The notes under the pieces are model-generated. The model made no database searches. It was given only the letters and a program-made list of their open reading frames with translations, and was not told where the DNA came from. Positions 36,087 through 44,444 of a DNA stretch of 48,110 bases are shown here, in pieces (positions within the stretch are counted from its first letter, which is position 1; every line of letters starts with the position of its first letter). Made by a program: the position numbers and the translations under genes. This DNA is from Chloroflexota bacterium. Lineage in GTDB: Bacteria; Chloroflexota; Anaerolineae; Promineifilales; Promineifilaceae. The stretch lies in NCBI GenBank assembly GCA_002746795.1, contig PDQY01000104.1, positions 1 through 48,110 of the forward strand. The letters are read 5' to 3'.

Positions 36087-37250
36087 ATGAACGACAACAA
36101 ACCAATCACCCCCTACACGCCTGCACAACATGATCGCGCCTTGCACAGTTCCGATTACACTGCGTTAGGCGACGCCGGGCAAACCGCAAATCGTATCGCT
36201 GGTGACACCATTTTTCAGCGATATTTGAGTGAAAAATCACCCAACACCATCAAAAGACACGCCCGAGACCTGGAATTATTTGCCGAATACATGTTAGATA
36301 TTGGCATCATGCCAGATCAAGGTGCAGATTTTCAAACAAACCCACAAGCATGGCAAGGCGTCACTTGGGGGATTGTCGAAGGGTTTATCCATTGGCAACT
36401 GCGAGAAGGCTACGCAATCTCCTCAGTAAATGCCAGGTTATCGACAGTAAAAGTTTATGCACAAATGGCGGTCAAAGCTGCAACAATCGAGCGGCAAGAA
36501 GGCCTCCTCATTCAGTCAGTCAAAGGCTTTTCCCGTGCTGGCGGTCATAACGTAGACCTACAACGTGACCAAACACGGATAAATGAGGTGTCATACGCTT
36601 ACAAACTGGAAGGAAAAAAGAGCAGTGTTGTGGTTACGCGCCGCTCCACAAAAAAACAGTTAGCGGCGGTTTTAGATGAAGAAACGGCCGTTATTCTCAA
36701 GCAGCCTCAAAATAAATCCCCACAAGCTTACCGGGATGCTCTCCTGATGTGCCTACTGCTAGATCATGGGCTGCGAGCCAGTGAAGTGGCCATGCTGACC
36801 ATTGACAATATTGATCTGCGCTTAAGCGAGCTTCAATTCTTCCGCCCCAAAGTCAAAGGCACCAGTCACGAATGGACCGTCCACAAGATGACAGATGATC
36901 TGTATACGGTTAGCCGCTATTATCTAAAAACCTTATACCCCCCCACTCTACACCCTGATGGGGCACTCCTGCTAACCACAACACGGCTGCGCAAAGATGG
37001 CCAGGGCGGCCTGCTGCAAGATCGAGGCTTGAACCGGGTACGATTAAGCGAACGAGTTGCTTATTTGGGGAAAAATGCAGGACTATCCGAAAAACTATCG
37101 GCGCATGATTGTCGTCACTACTGCGCCACGCAAATGGCGCGGTTGGGTTATGGTGTGGATGAATTAATGGCCTGGTTTGGCTGGACCAGTGCACAAACAG
37201 CGATGCGATACATAACGGCCGTTGACGTTAAAGAGCGTTACAAAGGATAA
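36087..37250 (+). CDS. Tyrosine recombinase (XerC/XerD-like integrase)
   Basis: This site-specific recombinase has 387 residues from the ATG at 36087. An N-terminal SAM-like core-binding domain (IFQRYLSEKSPNTIKRHARDLELF) is followed by the catalytic domain. The active-site set is R230 in GLRASEV, H340-x-x-R343 in HDCRHYCATQMARLG, W366 in the usual His/Trp position, and the nucleophile Y375 in AMRYIT. All look intact. It is longer than Xer proteins because of a 30-residue lead and an insertion around 170-200. No flanking tRNA, att repeats or phage genes were found, so the element it serves is unknown. AACGGCCGTT at 37214 overlaps codons just after the tyrosine. Confidence 0.9.
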   Translation: MNDNKPITPYTPAQHDRALHSSDYTALGDAGQTANRIAGDTIFQRYLSEKSPNTIKRHARDLELFAEYMLDIGIMPDQGADFQTNPQAWQGVTWGIVEGFIHWQLREGYAISSVNARLSTVKVYAQMAVKAATIERQEGLLIQSVKGFSRAGGHNVDLQRDQTRINEVSYAYKLEGKKSSVVVTRRSTKKQLAAVLDEETAVILKQPQNKSPQAYRDALLMCLLLDHGLRASEVAMLTIDNIDLRLSELQFFRPKVKGTSHEWTVHKMTDDLYTVSRYYLKTLYPPTLHPDGALLLTTTRLRKDGQGGLLQDRGLNRVRLSERVAYLGKNAGLSEKLSAHDCRHYCATQMARLGYGVDELMAWFGWTSAQTAMRYITAVDVKERYKG

Positions 37251-37294
37251 CCACGCAATCTTTTGATAATACACAAAAATCCCCATCCATTCTA

Positions 37295-37612
37295 TCAGCG
37301 GCGTGCTTCCAAACAGAGAACACCTTCCGCTCCCACTGCCGCATTATGGCGCACGCCAGCCGGCAGTTCTAAACGGTCTCCTGGCTTCAATACAGTAGGC
37401 TCAGCCTCAATCGGAAAACCAAAAATGATAGAACCCTCTACCACATAAACAACCTTGTGATAATCATACGTATGAGCCGCATACACATCCAAAGGGTGAT
37501 TCGACCAGGTGTAAGGCTCCAAATTTTCCTGAAGCATCAAATCACGCAGCTCTTGTTCAGTTGGCTTATGTGCATGAGGCCATTTTTCAACGTGTATGAT
37601 ATTTTCCTGCAT
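37295..37612 (-). CDS. Small cupin-domain protein
   Basis: This single cupin beta-barrel has about 105 residues starting at the ATG at 37612, which GGAGAT supports. An ATG five codons earlier at 37627 is the alternative. Segments typical of cupins are HTYDYHKVVYVVEGSI and PGDRLELPAGVRHNAAVG, giving His ligands and the second-motif His. The metal and substrate are unknown. It converges on the recombinase with a 44-base gap. Confidence 0.85.
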   Translation of the reverse strand: MQENIIHVEKWPHAHKPTEQELRDLMLQENLEPYTWSNHPLDVYAAHTYDYHKVVYVVEGSIIFGFPIEAEPTVLKPGDRLELPAGVRHNAAVGAEGVLCLEARR

Positions 37613-37668
37613 AAAGGGGATCTCCATAAATCATATTTCAGGATGATTATACCAAGGCTGGTACAAAA

Positions 37669-39135
37669 TCACACTGCTTCATTTCCGTCAACACCATCTT
37701 CCTCTTCCTCATCCAATACCGGGAACTTAACTCTTGCTCTCGTAACCGCCCGTCCATCAACATCCAGCACAGATATAACAACACGGTCTTGGTACGTGAC
37801 CTCATCCCCAACTTTAGGCGGTCGTCCCAATTTAGAAACCACAAGTCCGCCAACGGTTTCTACATCAGGCAGTTTATTCTTCTCGCCAAGATATATCTCC
37901 TCAACAAGATCATCCACCAAATAAGCCCCAGCCACTTCCAATACGCCAGGCTCAATTTGGACATAAGGCTCATATTCCTGATCAAACTCATCGCGCACTT
38001 CGCCCACAATCTCTTCAACTAAATCCTCCAAGGTTACCACCCCCGCCATGCCCCCAAATTCATCGAGAACAATAGCCATATGCAAGCGTTGGCTCTTAAA
38101 GGCAACCAACAAATTCTCAACCGGAAAATCCTCCGGCACAGAAGGAGCCATCCGCAAAATCAAACGGATATCAAATTTACTATCTGGTTTCACCGTTTGC
38201 CGGATCATATCCTTGAGATGAACAATGCCAACAATATGATCCCTGTCCCTTTCATACACAGGGAATCGACTATGGCGGCTTTCAGTGACAATTGTAAGCA
38301 ACTTTTCCCTGGCAATATTGATAGGAATCGCCTGCACCCGCGTACGCGGCGTCATCACTTGCCCCACCACACGATCACTAAAATCAAATATATTGCGGAT
38401 CATCTCCTCTTCATCTTCGTTGAGCAGCCCTCCCTCCGCACTTTCGCTTACAAGCAATTCTATCTCTTCCGCCGACAACACACGATCATGCCCTTCAACT
38501 GGTGGCACCTTGAATAAACGAAGCAGCAAATTACCAATACCATTCAAAATCCGCACAGGAATAATCAAAATGGTTTGCGAGAGCTGCATCGGGTGAGTCA
38601 GCGCCAATACCACTTTAGGCGCATCAGCAAGAGCTATCGATTTAGGTACCATCTCACCCAAAACAACATGCAAATACGTCAGGATGCCCAGCCCAACAAA
38701 ATATCCAATCGAGCGCACCAGCGCCGGGTTAGGCTCAAACCACAGCCGCTCAATAAACGGCTCCAAGAAATGGGCAATCTGCGGTTCACCATACATAGCC
38801 AAACCAAGTGAAGCAATCGTAATACCCAATTGAGCTGTAGCAATATATTGATCCTGTTGTTTCCGTGAATCGAGAATATTCAGAACTTTTTTCCGCTTGC
38901 CACCATTGTCCTCTCCCTCCATTTCTTCTAGCTGAGTAGGACGCACCCCGATAATTCCAAACTCCGCCGCCACGAAAAAGCCATTTAAAGTGACTAAAAT
39001 TAAGATAATCACAACTGCCACCAGAAGTCCCCACCAATTGGTTCCCCCCTCGCTGGGAGCATCTGCAAAAGACGACAGGAGGAAAGCCGCACTCATTCCA
39101 GGGATTATCAAACTAAACAAAATTCCTTTAGTCAT
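37669..39135 (-). CDS. CorC/HlyC-type (CNNM-like) membrane protein, copy 1
   Basis: This is a predicted divalent cation (magnesium or cobalt) efflux-type transporter. From the ATG at 39135, preceded by GGGAGGTGG, it has 488 residues. A DUF21 transmembrane domain (about 20-210, with ALNGFFVAAEFGI-like segment NGFFVAAEFGIIGVR) is followed by a CBS pair (MTPRTRVQAIP, then IVHLKDMIRQ), VLDEFGGMAGVVTLEDLVEE, and a C-terminal CorC domain with VGGLVVSKLGRPPKVGDEV. It overlaps the stop of the paralogous upstream gene by eight bases. The C-terminus is acidic (DEEEEDGVDGNEAV). Confidence 0.9.
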   Translation of the reverse strand: MTKGILFSLIIPGMSAAFLLSSFADAPSEGGTNWWGLLVAVVIILILVTLNGFFVAAEFGIIGVRPTQLEEMEGEDNGGKRKKVLNILDSRKQQDQYIATAQLGITIASLGLAMYGEPQIAHFLEPFIERLWFEPNPALVRSIGYFVGLGILTYLHVVLGEMVPKSIALADAPKVVLALTHPMQLSQTILIIPVRILNGIGNLLLRLFKVPPVEGHDRVLSAEEIELLVSESAEGGLLNEDEEEMIRNIFDFSDRVVGQVMTPRTRVQAIPINIAREKLLTIVTESRHSRFPVYERDRDHIVGIVHLKDMIRQTVKPDSKFDIRLILRMAPSVPEDFPVENLLVAFKSQRLHMAIVLDEFGGMAGVVTLEDLVEEIVGEVRDEFDQEYEPYVQIEPGVLEVAGAYLVDDLVEEIYLGEKNKLPDVETVGGLVVSKLGRPPKVGDEVTYQDRVVISVLDVDGRAVTRARVKFPVLDEEEEDGVDGNEAV

Positions 39136-40468
39136 AGTCGGCCACCTCCCATTCACTGAATGGCGCCACATCTTCCGTAGGTGACATTTGCAAAGACACC
39201 TCCAACACGCCTAAATCTGCCATCGCTTCAACCCGAATTTGAATGCCGCCAAAGGTCACCTCATCACCTTCTGTTGGGGAACGCCCTAGCTCGCTAAAGA
39301 TGAGACCACTAAGCGTATCAGTCTCATCGGGCAAACTCAACTCTAAATACTCGTTCACATCAGAAACAAGTAAATCCCCACGCAAATATACGCGGCCTTC
39401 ATTATCTCGAGCGATCAAAGCCATTTCGTCATCAAATTCATCTTGAAGTTCGCCAAATATCTCTTCGATAAGGTCTTCAAAGGTTATCATGCCCGCGGTG
39501 CCACCATATTCGTCAAACACAATGGCCAGGTAGTTGCCGCCCAGGTTCAATTTTTCCCACAAGTCTAATACCGGCATCGTCTCAGGGACATGAATAACAT
39601 CACGGATAGCAGATTCCATATCAGAACGGCCGTTTACATGCCGGCTGAATAAATCCTTCACATGCACAAAGCCAAGCACATCATCAATCGATTCCCCAAT
39701 CAACGGAATTCGTGAATATCCCTCCTCAATAGCCAGGTTAATCACAGACTCCATGGGATCAGTGATATTGGCCGTAATCAACCGGGTACGATGCACCATC
39801 ACCTGCCGTGCCGTTAAATCGCGCAAGCGAAAAGCGTTGCGCAGCATCTGCCGCTCTTCATCATCAAGCAGCCCGCTTTCATAACTCTCCGTCACCAACA
39901 GCTCAATTTCCTCTGGCGAATGGACGTGCCCCCCTTCATGGGGTTTCCGGCCCATTAAACGCAGCACCACATTGCCACTGCCATTAAAAAGCCATATCAA
40001 TGGCATGAAGAGCACCAGTGAAATCCGCATGGGAATGACAAGCATAAGAGCTACATTCTCTGGATATTGAATAGCCACAGATTTGGGAAACAACTCACCC
40101 ATAATCACTTGTAATACCGTGATGAAGATCAATACCGTTATCGTGGCTGCCGACTCCGCTGCGGCCGTACCAACGCCAAAATAAGCCAATGGTTCAACCA
40201 GATAGCCCGCAATCACATTTTGACCAAATGCACCTAAAACAAGCGAAGAAATCGTAATACCAATCTGACAAGCAGCGACATAATTGTCCAACGAAACAGG
40301 CTGTTCCATGATAGGCAGCAGCAATGATGCCATCCTGTTACCATTCGCCGCCATCTGGCTAATGCGCGTGCGGTGTGAGGAAACAGTTGCAAATTCAGCC
40401 CCAACATAAAGCGCATTAAAAAAGATCATCAATGCAACAGCTGCTATGATAAAAAATATTTCGGCCAT
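39128..40468 (-). CDS. CorC/HlyC-type (CNNM-like) membrane protein, copy 2
   Basis: This 446-residue paralogue of the downstream gene has the same order: DUF21 membrane domain (FFNALYVGAEFATVSSHRTR to the GELFPKSVAIQYP segment), CBS pair (MVHRTRLITANI and GFVHVKDLFSRH), IVFDEYGGTAGMITFEDLIEE, and a C-terminal CorC domain ending LGVLEVSLQMSP. The two are clearly diverged and are likely a heteromeric pair or specialised copies. They overlap by eight bases, so translation is coupled. A structured untranslated region lies upstream. AACGGCCGTT at 39625 is read as NGR. Confidence 0.92.
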   Translation of the reverse strand: MAEIFFIIAAVALMIFFNALYVGAEFATVSSHRTRISQMAANGNRMASLLLPIMEQPVSLDNYVAACQIGITISSLVLGAFGQNVIAGYLVEPLAYFGVGTAAAESAATITVLIFITVLQVIMGELFPKSVAIQYPENVALMLVIPMRISLVLFMPLIWLFNGSGNVVLRLMGRKPHEGGHVHSPEEIELLVTESYESGLLDDEERQMLRNAFRLRDLTARQVMVHRTRLITANITDPMESVINLAIEEGYSRIPLIGESIDDVLGFVHVKDLFSRHVNGRSDMESAIRDVIHVPETMPVLDLWEKLNLGGNYLAIVFDEYGGTAGMITFEDLIEEIFGELQDEFDDEMALIARDNEGRVYLRGDLLVSDVNEYLELSLPDETDTLSGLIFSELGRSPTEGDEVTFGGIQIRVEAMADLGVLEVSLQMSPTEDVAPFSEWEVADYD

Positions 40469-40629
40469 GTTCTCTTAGAATCTCTTTACACAAATTTGGC
40501 ATAGTCCAGGCAGACACAACGATCTGCTAGACCAAATGCGAAGCAGTCGGCAAGAACACCAAACCTGCACCCAATATAACTTTAAGCAATCACCTAAATG
40601 GGGTTCCTGATATGAACCAGGAGGTTCTG

Positions 40630-40679
40630 AATGTGGGTCAGCCAAGGCCAGCATCCCTCCTGAAGCCTTGACTCACATT
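40630..40679 (-). other. Long imperfect hairpin in the leader of the CorC pair
   Basis: In the 361-base spacer 40469-40829, AATGTG-G-GTC-(AGCC)-AAGGC (40630-40648) pairs with GCCTT-GAC-T-CACATT (40665-40679). A second small stem TCCTG/CAGGA lies at about 40605-40623. No T run follows, so it is not a plain terminator of topA. It may be a cation-responsive or other structured 5' leader. I could not match it to the M-box or yybP-ykoY consensus. The remainder of the spacer shows nothing definite. Confidence 0.45.
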
Positions 40680-40829
40680 GTTTGGACGGGTGGCGGATGA
40701 TTCCGTCATGGTCCTATGAGTATTCTCCAAATTAAATTCATGCTGCTATTTTGCAGTCAATGTACCAGTTTGCGGAAGTCCCAACGAGGGGTTTCACACG
40801 AAAAATTATAGAACAGCGATTTGGATTGG

Positions 40830-43250
40830 TCAAACCTTTTCTGGCTGCGAGTATGGTTGACGTTCCCCACATTGAGTACATTCAGCCGTGGTGTTGTTTC
40901 TCTGGATGAGCAAGCCGCCACAACGAGAACAAGCAGGTTCCGCTAACGGCCGTTTCCAACTGGTCCAATCACAATCAGGATAATTACCACAACCGTAGAA
41001 AATGCGACCCTTGCGCGTGCGCTTCTCAATCAAATCGCCGCCATCTTTGGGGCAAGTCACCCCAATTTTGACAAGAATCTGCTCCGTATAGCGGCATTTA
41101 GGGAAATTACTGCAACCGATAAAGCGGCCAAAACGCCCCTCACGGAACAACAAAGGGCTGCCACAGTTCGGACAATCTCGACCAGCCGGAACCACCTCTT
41201 TCTTCAGATCGATCTTAGGAATAGCAGCATCAGCCTTTTCCAAATCCTGTGCAAATGGACCATAAAATTGAGCCACAACAGGTACCCACGCCTGTTTGCC
41301 CGCCGCGATTTCATCCAGTTCACCTTCCATGCGTGCCGTAAAATCAACAGACAAAATATTAGGGAAATATTCAACCAACAAATCGTTGACGATTTCACCC
41401 GTTTCCGTGGGCACCAGACGTCTATCCTCACGCTCTACGTAGCCCCGCGCCTGCACCGTAGAAATAATCGAGGCGTAGGTGCTGGGACGGCCAATACCAT
41501 TTTCTTCCAGTTCGCGCACCAAAGACGCCTCAGAAAAACGTGGCGGTGGCTGCGTGAAATGCTGTTCAGGCAGCAAACGCATCAGATCCACCTGTTCACC
41601 CTCAGTCAAATCAGAAGGCACTTTGCCATTGCCATTTTCAATTGGAGCATCAGCTGGTTTTGTCTCCTCATACAACGCCAGGAAACCAGCAAAGCGCAAA
41701 GAGGAGCCAGAGGCACGGAACATATACGGCCGTTTCTCAGCTGCCACATTCGCTTCTCCAGCCCAAATATCAGCCGACACAGTATCGTAAATCGCGTTTG
41801 CCATTTGACTGGCAACGAAGCGATCCCAGACCAACTTATAGAGCCGGTACTGGTCTCGCTTGAGATACGGCTTCGCCACTTTGGGCGTCCGCAGCACAGA
41901 AGTGGGGCGCACCGCTTCATGGGCTTCCTGTGCTGACTTTGAGCGCGTTTTATAGACAGGTCGCTTCCCCGGCACATATTTCTCGCCAAATGCCCCTTTT
42001 ACATAGTCCCGTGCCTCATTTTGCGCCTCTTTAGAGACAGTGACACTGTCGGTACGCATATAAGTAATGAGACCGGTTATGCCCTCTGCGCCTCCTAAAT
42101 CGACACCTTCGTACAGTTGTTGAGCAATGCGCATAGTTTTGCTAGTGCCAAAATTCAGTTTGCGCGAGGCCTCTTGCTGCATAGTGCTGGTGGTAAACGG
42201 CGCAGCTGGCTTGCGCGTGCGCGTCCCCAGCCGCACTTTGCCCAATGTCCAGGTCGCTTTTTGCAACACATCCAGGTGAGGCAAGACATCAGCTTCACTG
42301 TTGAGTTCCGGATCCTTCCCCTGGAATTTATGGAATTTTGACACGAAAAACGGCCGTTCTGCTTCCTGTGCATATTTTTGTTGGCTCAACTCAGCCTTGA
42401 GCGTCCAATATTCAACCGGCTCAAAATTGTCGATCTCACGCTCACGCTCGACCACAAGACGCACAGCCACAGACTGCACCCGCCCCGCCGACAAACGCCC
42501 ACGCACTTTGCGCCACAACAGCGGACTTAGTTTATAACCAACCAGTCGATCCAAAATTCGACGCGCCTGCTGCGCATCCACCCGATCCATATCGATTTCA
42601 CGAGGTTCTTCAAAGGCCGCAATGATGGCCGGTTTTGTGATTTCGTTAAACACCACTCGTTTAGTACGAGCAGGTTCCATCTCAGCCGATTCTTGCACAT
42701 GCCAGGCAATCGCTTCCCCCTCACGGTCAGGGTCAGTTGCCAGGTAAATCTCTTTAGCTTTGGCAGCAGCAGCAGCCAATTCCTTCACGATCTTCCGTTT
42801 ATCATTTGGCACGCGATACTCTGGGGCAAACCCATTTTCCGTGTCCACACTCAGCCTTGATTTAAGCAAATCACGCACATGACCCACACTGGATTTCACC
42901 GTGTAGCCCCGCCCCAAGTAACGCCCAATCGTTTTTGCTTTGGCCGGTGATTCCACAATCACCAATTTACCGCGACGGGCAGTCCTCTTTTTCTTGGCGT
43001 TTACTTTTTTCCTGGTTGATTTCTTCTTTTTTGTGCTTTTTTTCTTCTGCGGACGTGGCTGAATTTCCGGCTTGGGCAGATTGTCGTGCGCTGCCGTATG
43101 ACCCCGTTTATACATATTGGTGCCACATACCGGGCAGGTGCCCCGCGTGGCCGGACTGCCGTTGGCAGCCCATTCTGCCTGGGGGGCTACCATATCCCGT
43201 TTTTCTTTACACTTTAAGCAATATCCTTCTATTTTCAATTCTTCAGTCAT
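40830..43250 (-). CDS. topA: DNA topoisomerase I with an N-terminal zinc ribbon
   Basis: This type IA enzyme relaxes negative supercoils. It has 806 residues. Residues 1-50 form a DUF5679-like zinc ribbon (C11, C14, C39, C42 in YCLKCKEK and TCPVCGTNMYKRG), followed by a Lys-rich linker (about 66-92). The Toprim domain starts at about 95 (KLVIVESPAKAKTI, DPDREGEAIAW). The active-site tyrosine is Y397 in ITYMRTDSV. The C-terminus has three zinc-finger-like units: CPNCGSPLLFREG, CPKDGGDLIEKRTRKG and CSRCGGLLIQRNN. In E. coli the catalytic core begins at residue 1, so the N-terminal extension is a lineage trait. It lies 102 bases downstream of the guanylyltransferase gene, across a spacer with ATTGTCAA/TTGACAAT repeats. 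Confidence 0.95.
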   Translation of the reverse strand: MTEELKIEGYCLKCKEKRDMVAPQAEWAANGSPATRGTCPVCGTNMYKRGHTAAHDNLPKPEIQPRPQKKKSTKKKKSTRKKVNAKKKRTARRGKLVIVESPAKAKTIGRYLGRGYTVKSSVGHVRDLLKSRLSVDTENGFAPEYRVPNDKRKIVKELAAAAAKAKEIYLATDPDREGEAIAWHVQESAEMEPARTKRVVFNEITKPAIIAAFEEPREIDMDRVDAQQARRILDRLVGYKLSPLLWRKVRGRLSAGRVQSVAVRLVVEREREIDNFEPVEYWTLKAELSQQKYAQEAERPFFVSKFHKFQGKDPELNSEADVLPHLDVLQKATWTLGKVRLGTRTRKPAAPFTTSTMQQEASRKLNFGTSKTMRIAQQLYEGVDLGGAEGITGLITYMRTDSVTVSKEAQNEARDYVKGAFGEKYVPGKRPVYKTRSKSAQEAHEAVRPTSVLRTPKVAKPYLKRDQYRLYKLVWDRFVASQMANAIYDTVSADIWAGEANVAAEKRPYMFRASGSSLRFAGFLALYEETKPADAPIENGNGKVPSDLTEGEQVDLMRLLPEQHFTQPPPRFSEASLVRELEENGIGRPSTYASIISTVQARGYVEREDRRLVPTETGEIVNDLLVEYFPNILSVDFTARMEGELDEIAAGKQAWVPVVAQFYGPFAQDLEKADAAIPKIDLKKEVVPAGRDCPNCGSPLLFREGRFGRFIGCSNFPKCRYTEQILVKIGVTCPKDGGDLIEKRTRKGRIFYGCGNYPDCDWTSWKRPLAEPACSRCGGLLIQRNNTTAECTQCGERQPYSQPEKV

Positions 43251-43292
43251 AAAAAACCCAGATAGTCATCAATGGTTAAAAGTTAGTTTTCA

Positions 43293-43349
43293 ATTGTCAA
43301 CGTCCCTCTCCGTTAGCAACAGGCTGTTGACAATGTACAATTTGACAAT
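43293..43349. repeat. Inverted ATTGTCAA/TTGACAAT words in the topA spacer
   Basis: ATTGTCAA (43293-43300) is complementary to TTGACAAT at 43327-43334 and again at 43342-43349. These could compete as two alternative stems upstream of topA on the minus strand. No promoter -10 at standard spacing is clear. Confidence 0.45.
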
Positions 43350-43352
43350 TCG

Positions 43353-44444
43353 TTAACTATATTTTTCTAAATCAGTGCCTTCCAGTCCGTCCACCATTTT
43401 CTTAACCAATTTTATTTGGTCTTTGGGAACAACCAAAAGTGCATCTTCTGTGTTGACCACGATCATGCCGTCCACACCGACGACAGTTACCAAGCGATCA
43501 TCTTCATAATTGTAGACCAATGAATCAGAGACACCTTCGGTGATCACCAATCCTTTGGTCACATTAGCTGTTTTGTCTGGATTGATAGCTTCCTTCAAGG
43601 CATACAAAGTGCCCGGATCACTCCAACCCATTTCGCCATGTAAAACGGCCGCATCTTCTGAGGGGATAAAGGCTAAAATGGCATCATCAAAACTGATAGA
43701 TTGCATTTGGGGATACACCTTATGCAAGGTATCCATGTAGCTATTCTGGCCGATTTTCGCCCCGATTTCTTGGAGCTGTGCCCACATCGCCGCCTGGCGT
43801 AGTTGGTACTGTTTTTGAATATAACCAACGGTGGTGACGAAGTAGCCAGTATTCCACACATGTGTTTTTTCCGCAAAAATTTGTGCGCAGCGTGCTTTTT
43901 CTGGACGGTATTCTAAGGAGCCAAACCGGTAAAACGGCCGTTCTCTCACCTGTCCTAGCGCTTCACCCAAACCAATCCAACCCAGGTTTTCATTGGCAAA
44001 ACGGGGCGTCTCCCCCACAAACAAAATCTCGGCCTGTTTCTTAACTAACAATTGTTCAGCATCTGCCAGCACAGCCCGGAAAGTGTCAACCTGATCCATG
44101 TAATTGTCACCCCACAGGATGGCAATCGGCTCATCTTCAGACTGGCTGGCATGAGCCAGATGCGTCATAGCTAAACCAACCGCAGCGGCCAAATCCCGCC
44201 GTGTAGGCTCACCGATGATGTTTTGGGCAGGCACATCTGGCAGTTGCTCTCGCACCATATCCACATATTTCAAGTTCGTAGAGACAAACACATTGTCTCC
44301 GCCATACACATCCAACACCCGGTCTACAGCCAATTGCAGGGTGGATTTACTCCCTAAGATGGGTTCAAATTGTTTGGGTGATTTCTGGCGGCTAATCGGC
44401 CACAGTCGCCGACCAGAGCCACCGGCAAAGATGACTAGTTTCAT
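43353..44444 (-). CDS. Mannose-1-phosphate guanylyltransferase
   Basis: It makes GDP-mannose from mannose 1-phosphate and GTP for glycan synthesis. This 363-residue protein opens with the nucleotidyltransferase motif FAGGSGRRLWPISRQKSPKQF. The GDN motif (ILWGDNYM) is followed by GWIGLGE, WNTGYFVTT and SFDDAILAF. It lacks the C-terminal phosphomannose isomerase domain of bifunctional ManC, so it is the single-function type. It overlaps dprA by four bases (ATGA), so both are read from one message. AACGGCCGTT at 43933 is read as ERPF. Confidence 0.9.
   Translation of the reverse strand: MKLVIFAGGSGRRLWPISRQKSPKQFEPILGSKSTLQLAVDRVLDVYGGDNVFVSTNLKYVDMVREQLPDVPAQNIIGEPTRRDLAAAVGLAMTHLAHASQSEDEPIAILWGDNYMDQVDTFRAVLADAEQLLVKKQAEILFVGETPRFANENLGWIGLGEALGQVRERPFYRFGSLEYRPEKARCAQIFAEKTHVWNTGYFVTTVGYIQKQYQLRQAAMWAQLQEIGAKIGQNSYMDTLHKVYPQMQSISFDDAILAFIPSEDAAVLHGEMGWSDPGTLYALKEAINPDKTANVTKGLVITEGVSDSLVYNYEDDRLVTVVGVDGMIVVNTEDALLVVPKDQIKLVKKMVDGLEGTDLEKYS

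Noticed and set aside
36004..37250. Prophage or integrated element marked by the tyrosine recombinase.
   Set aside because: No att repeats, tRNA, or phage structural genes were found on either side, and the neighbours look chromosomal.
41268..41936. A 222-residue open frame on plus inside topA.
   Set aside because: Arg/His/Gln-rich antisense shadow of the topoisomerase.
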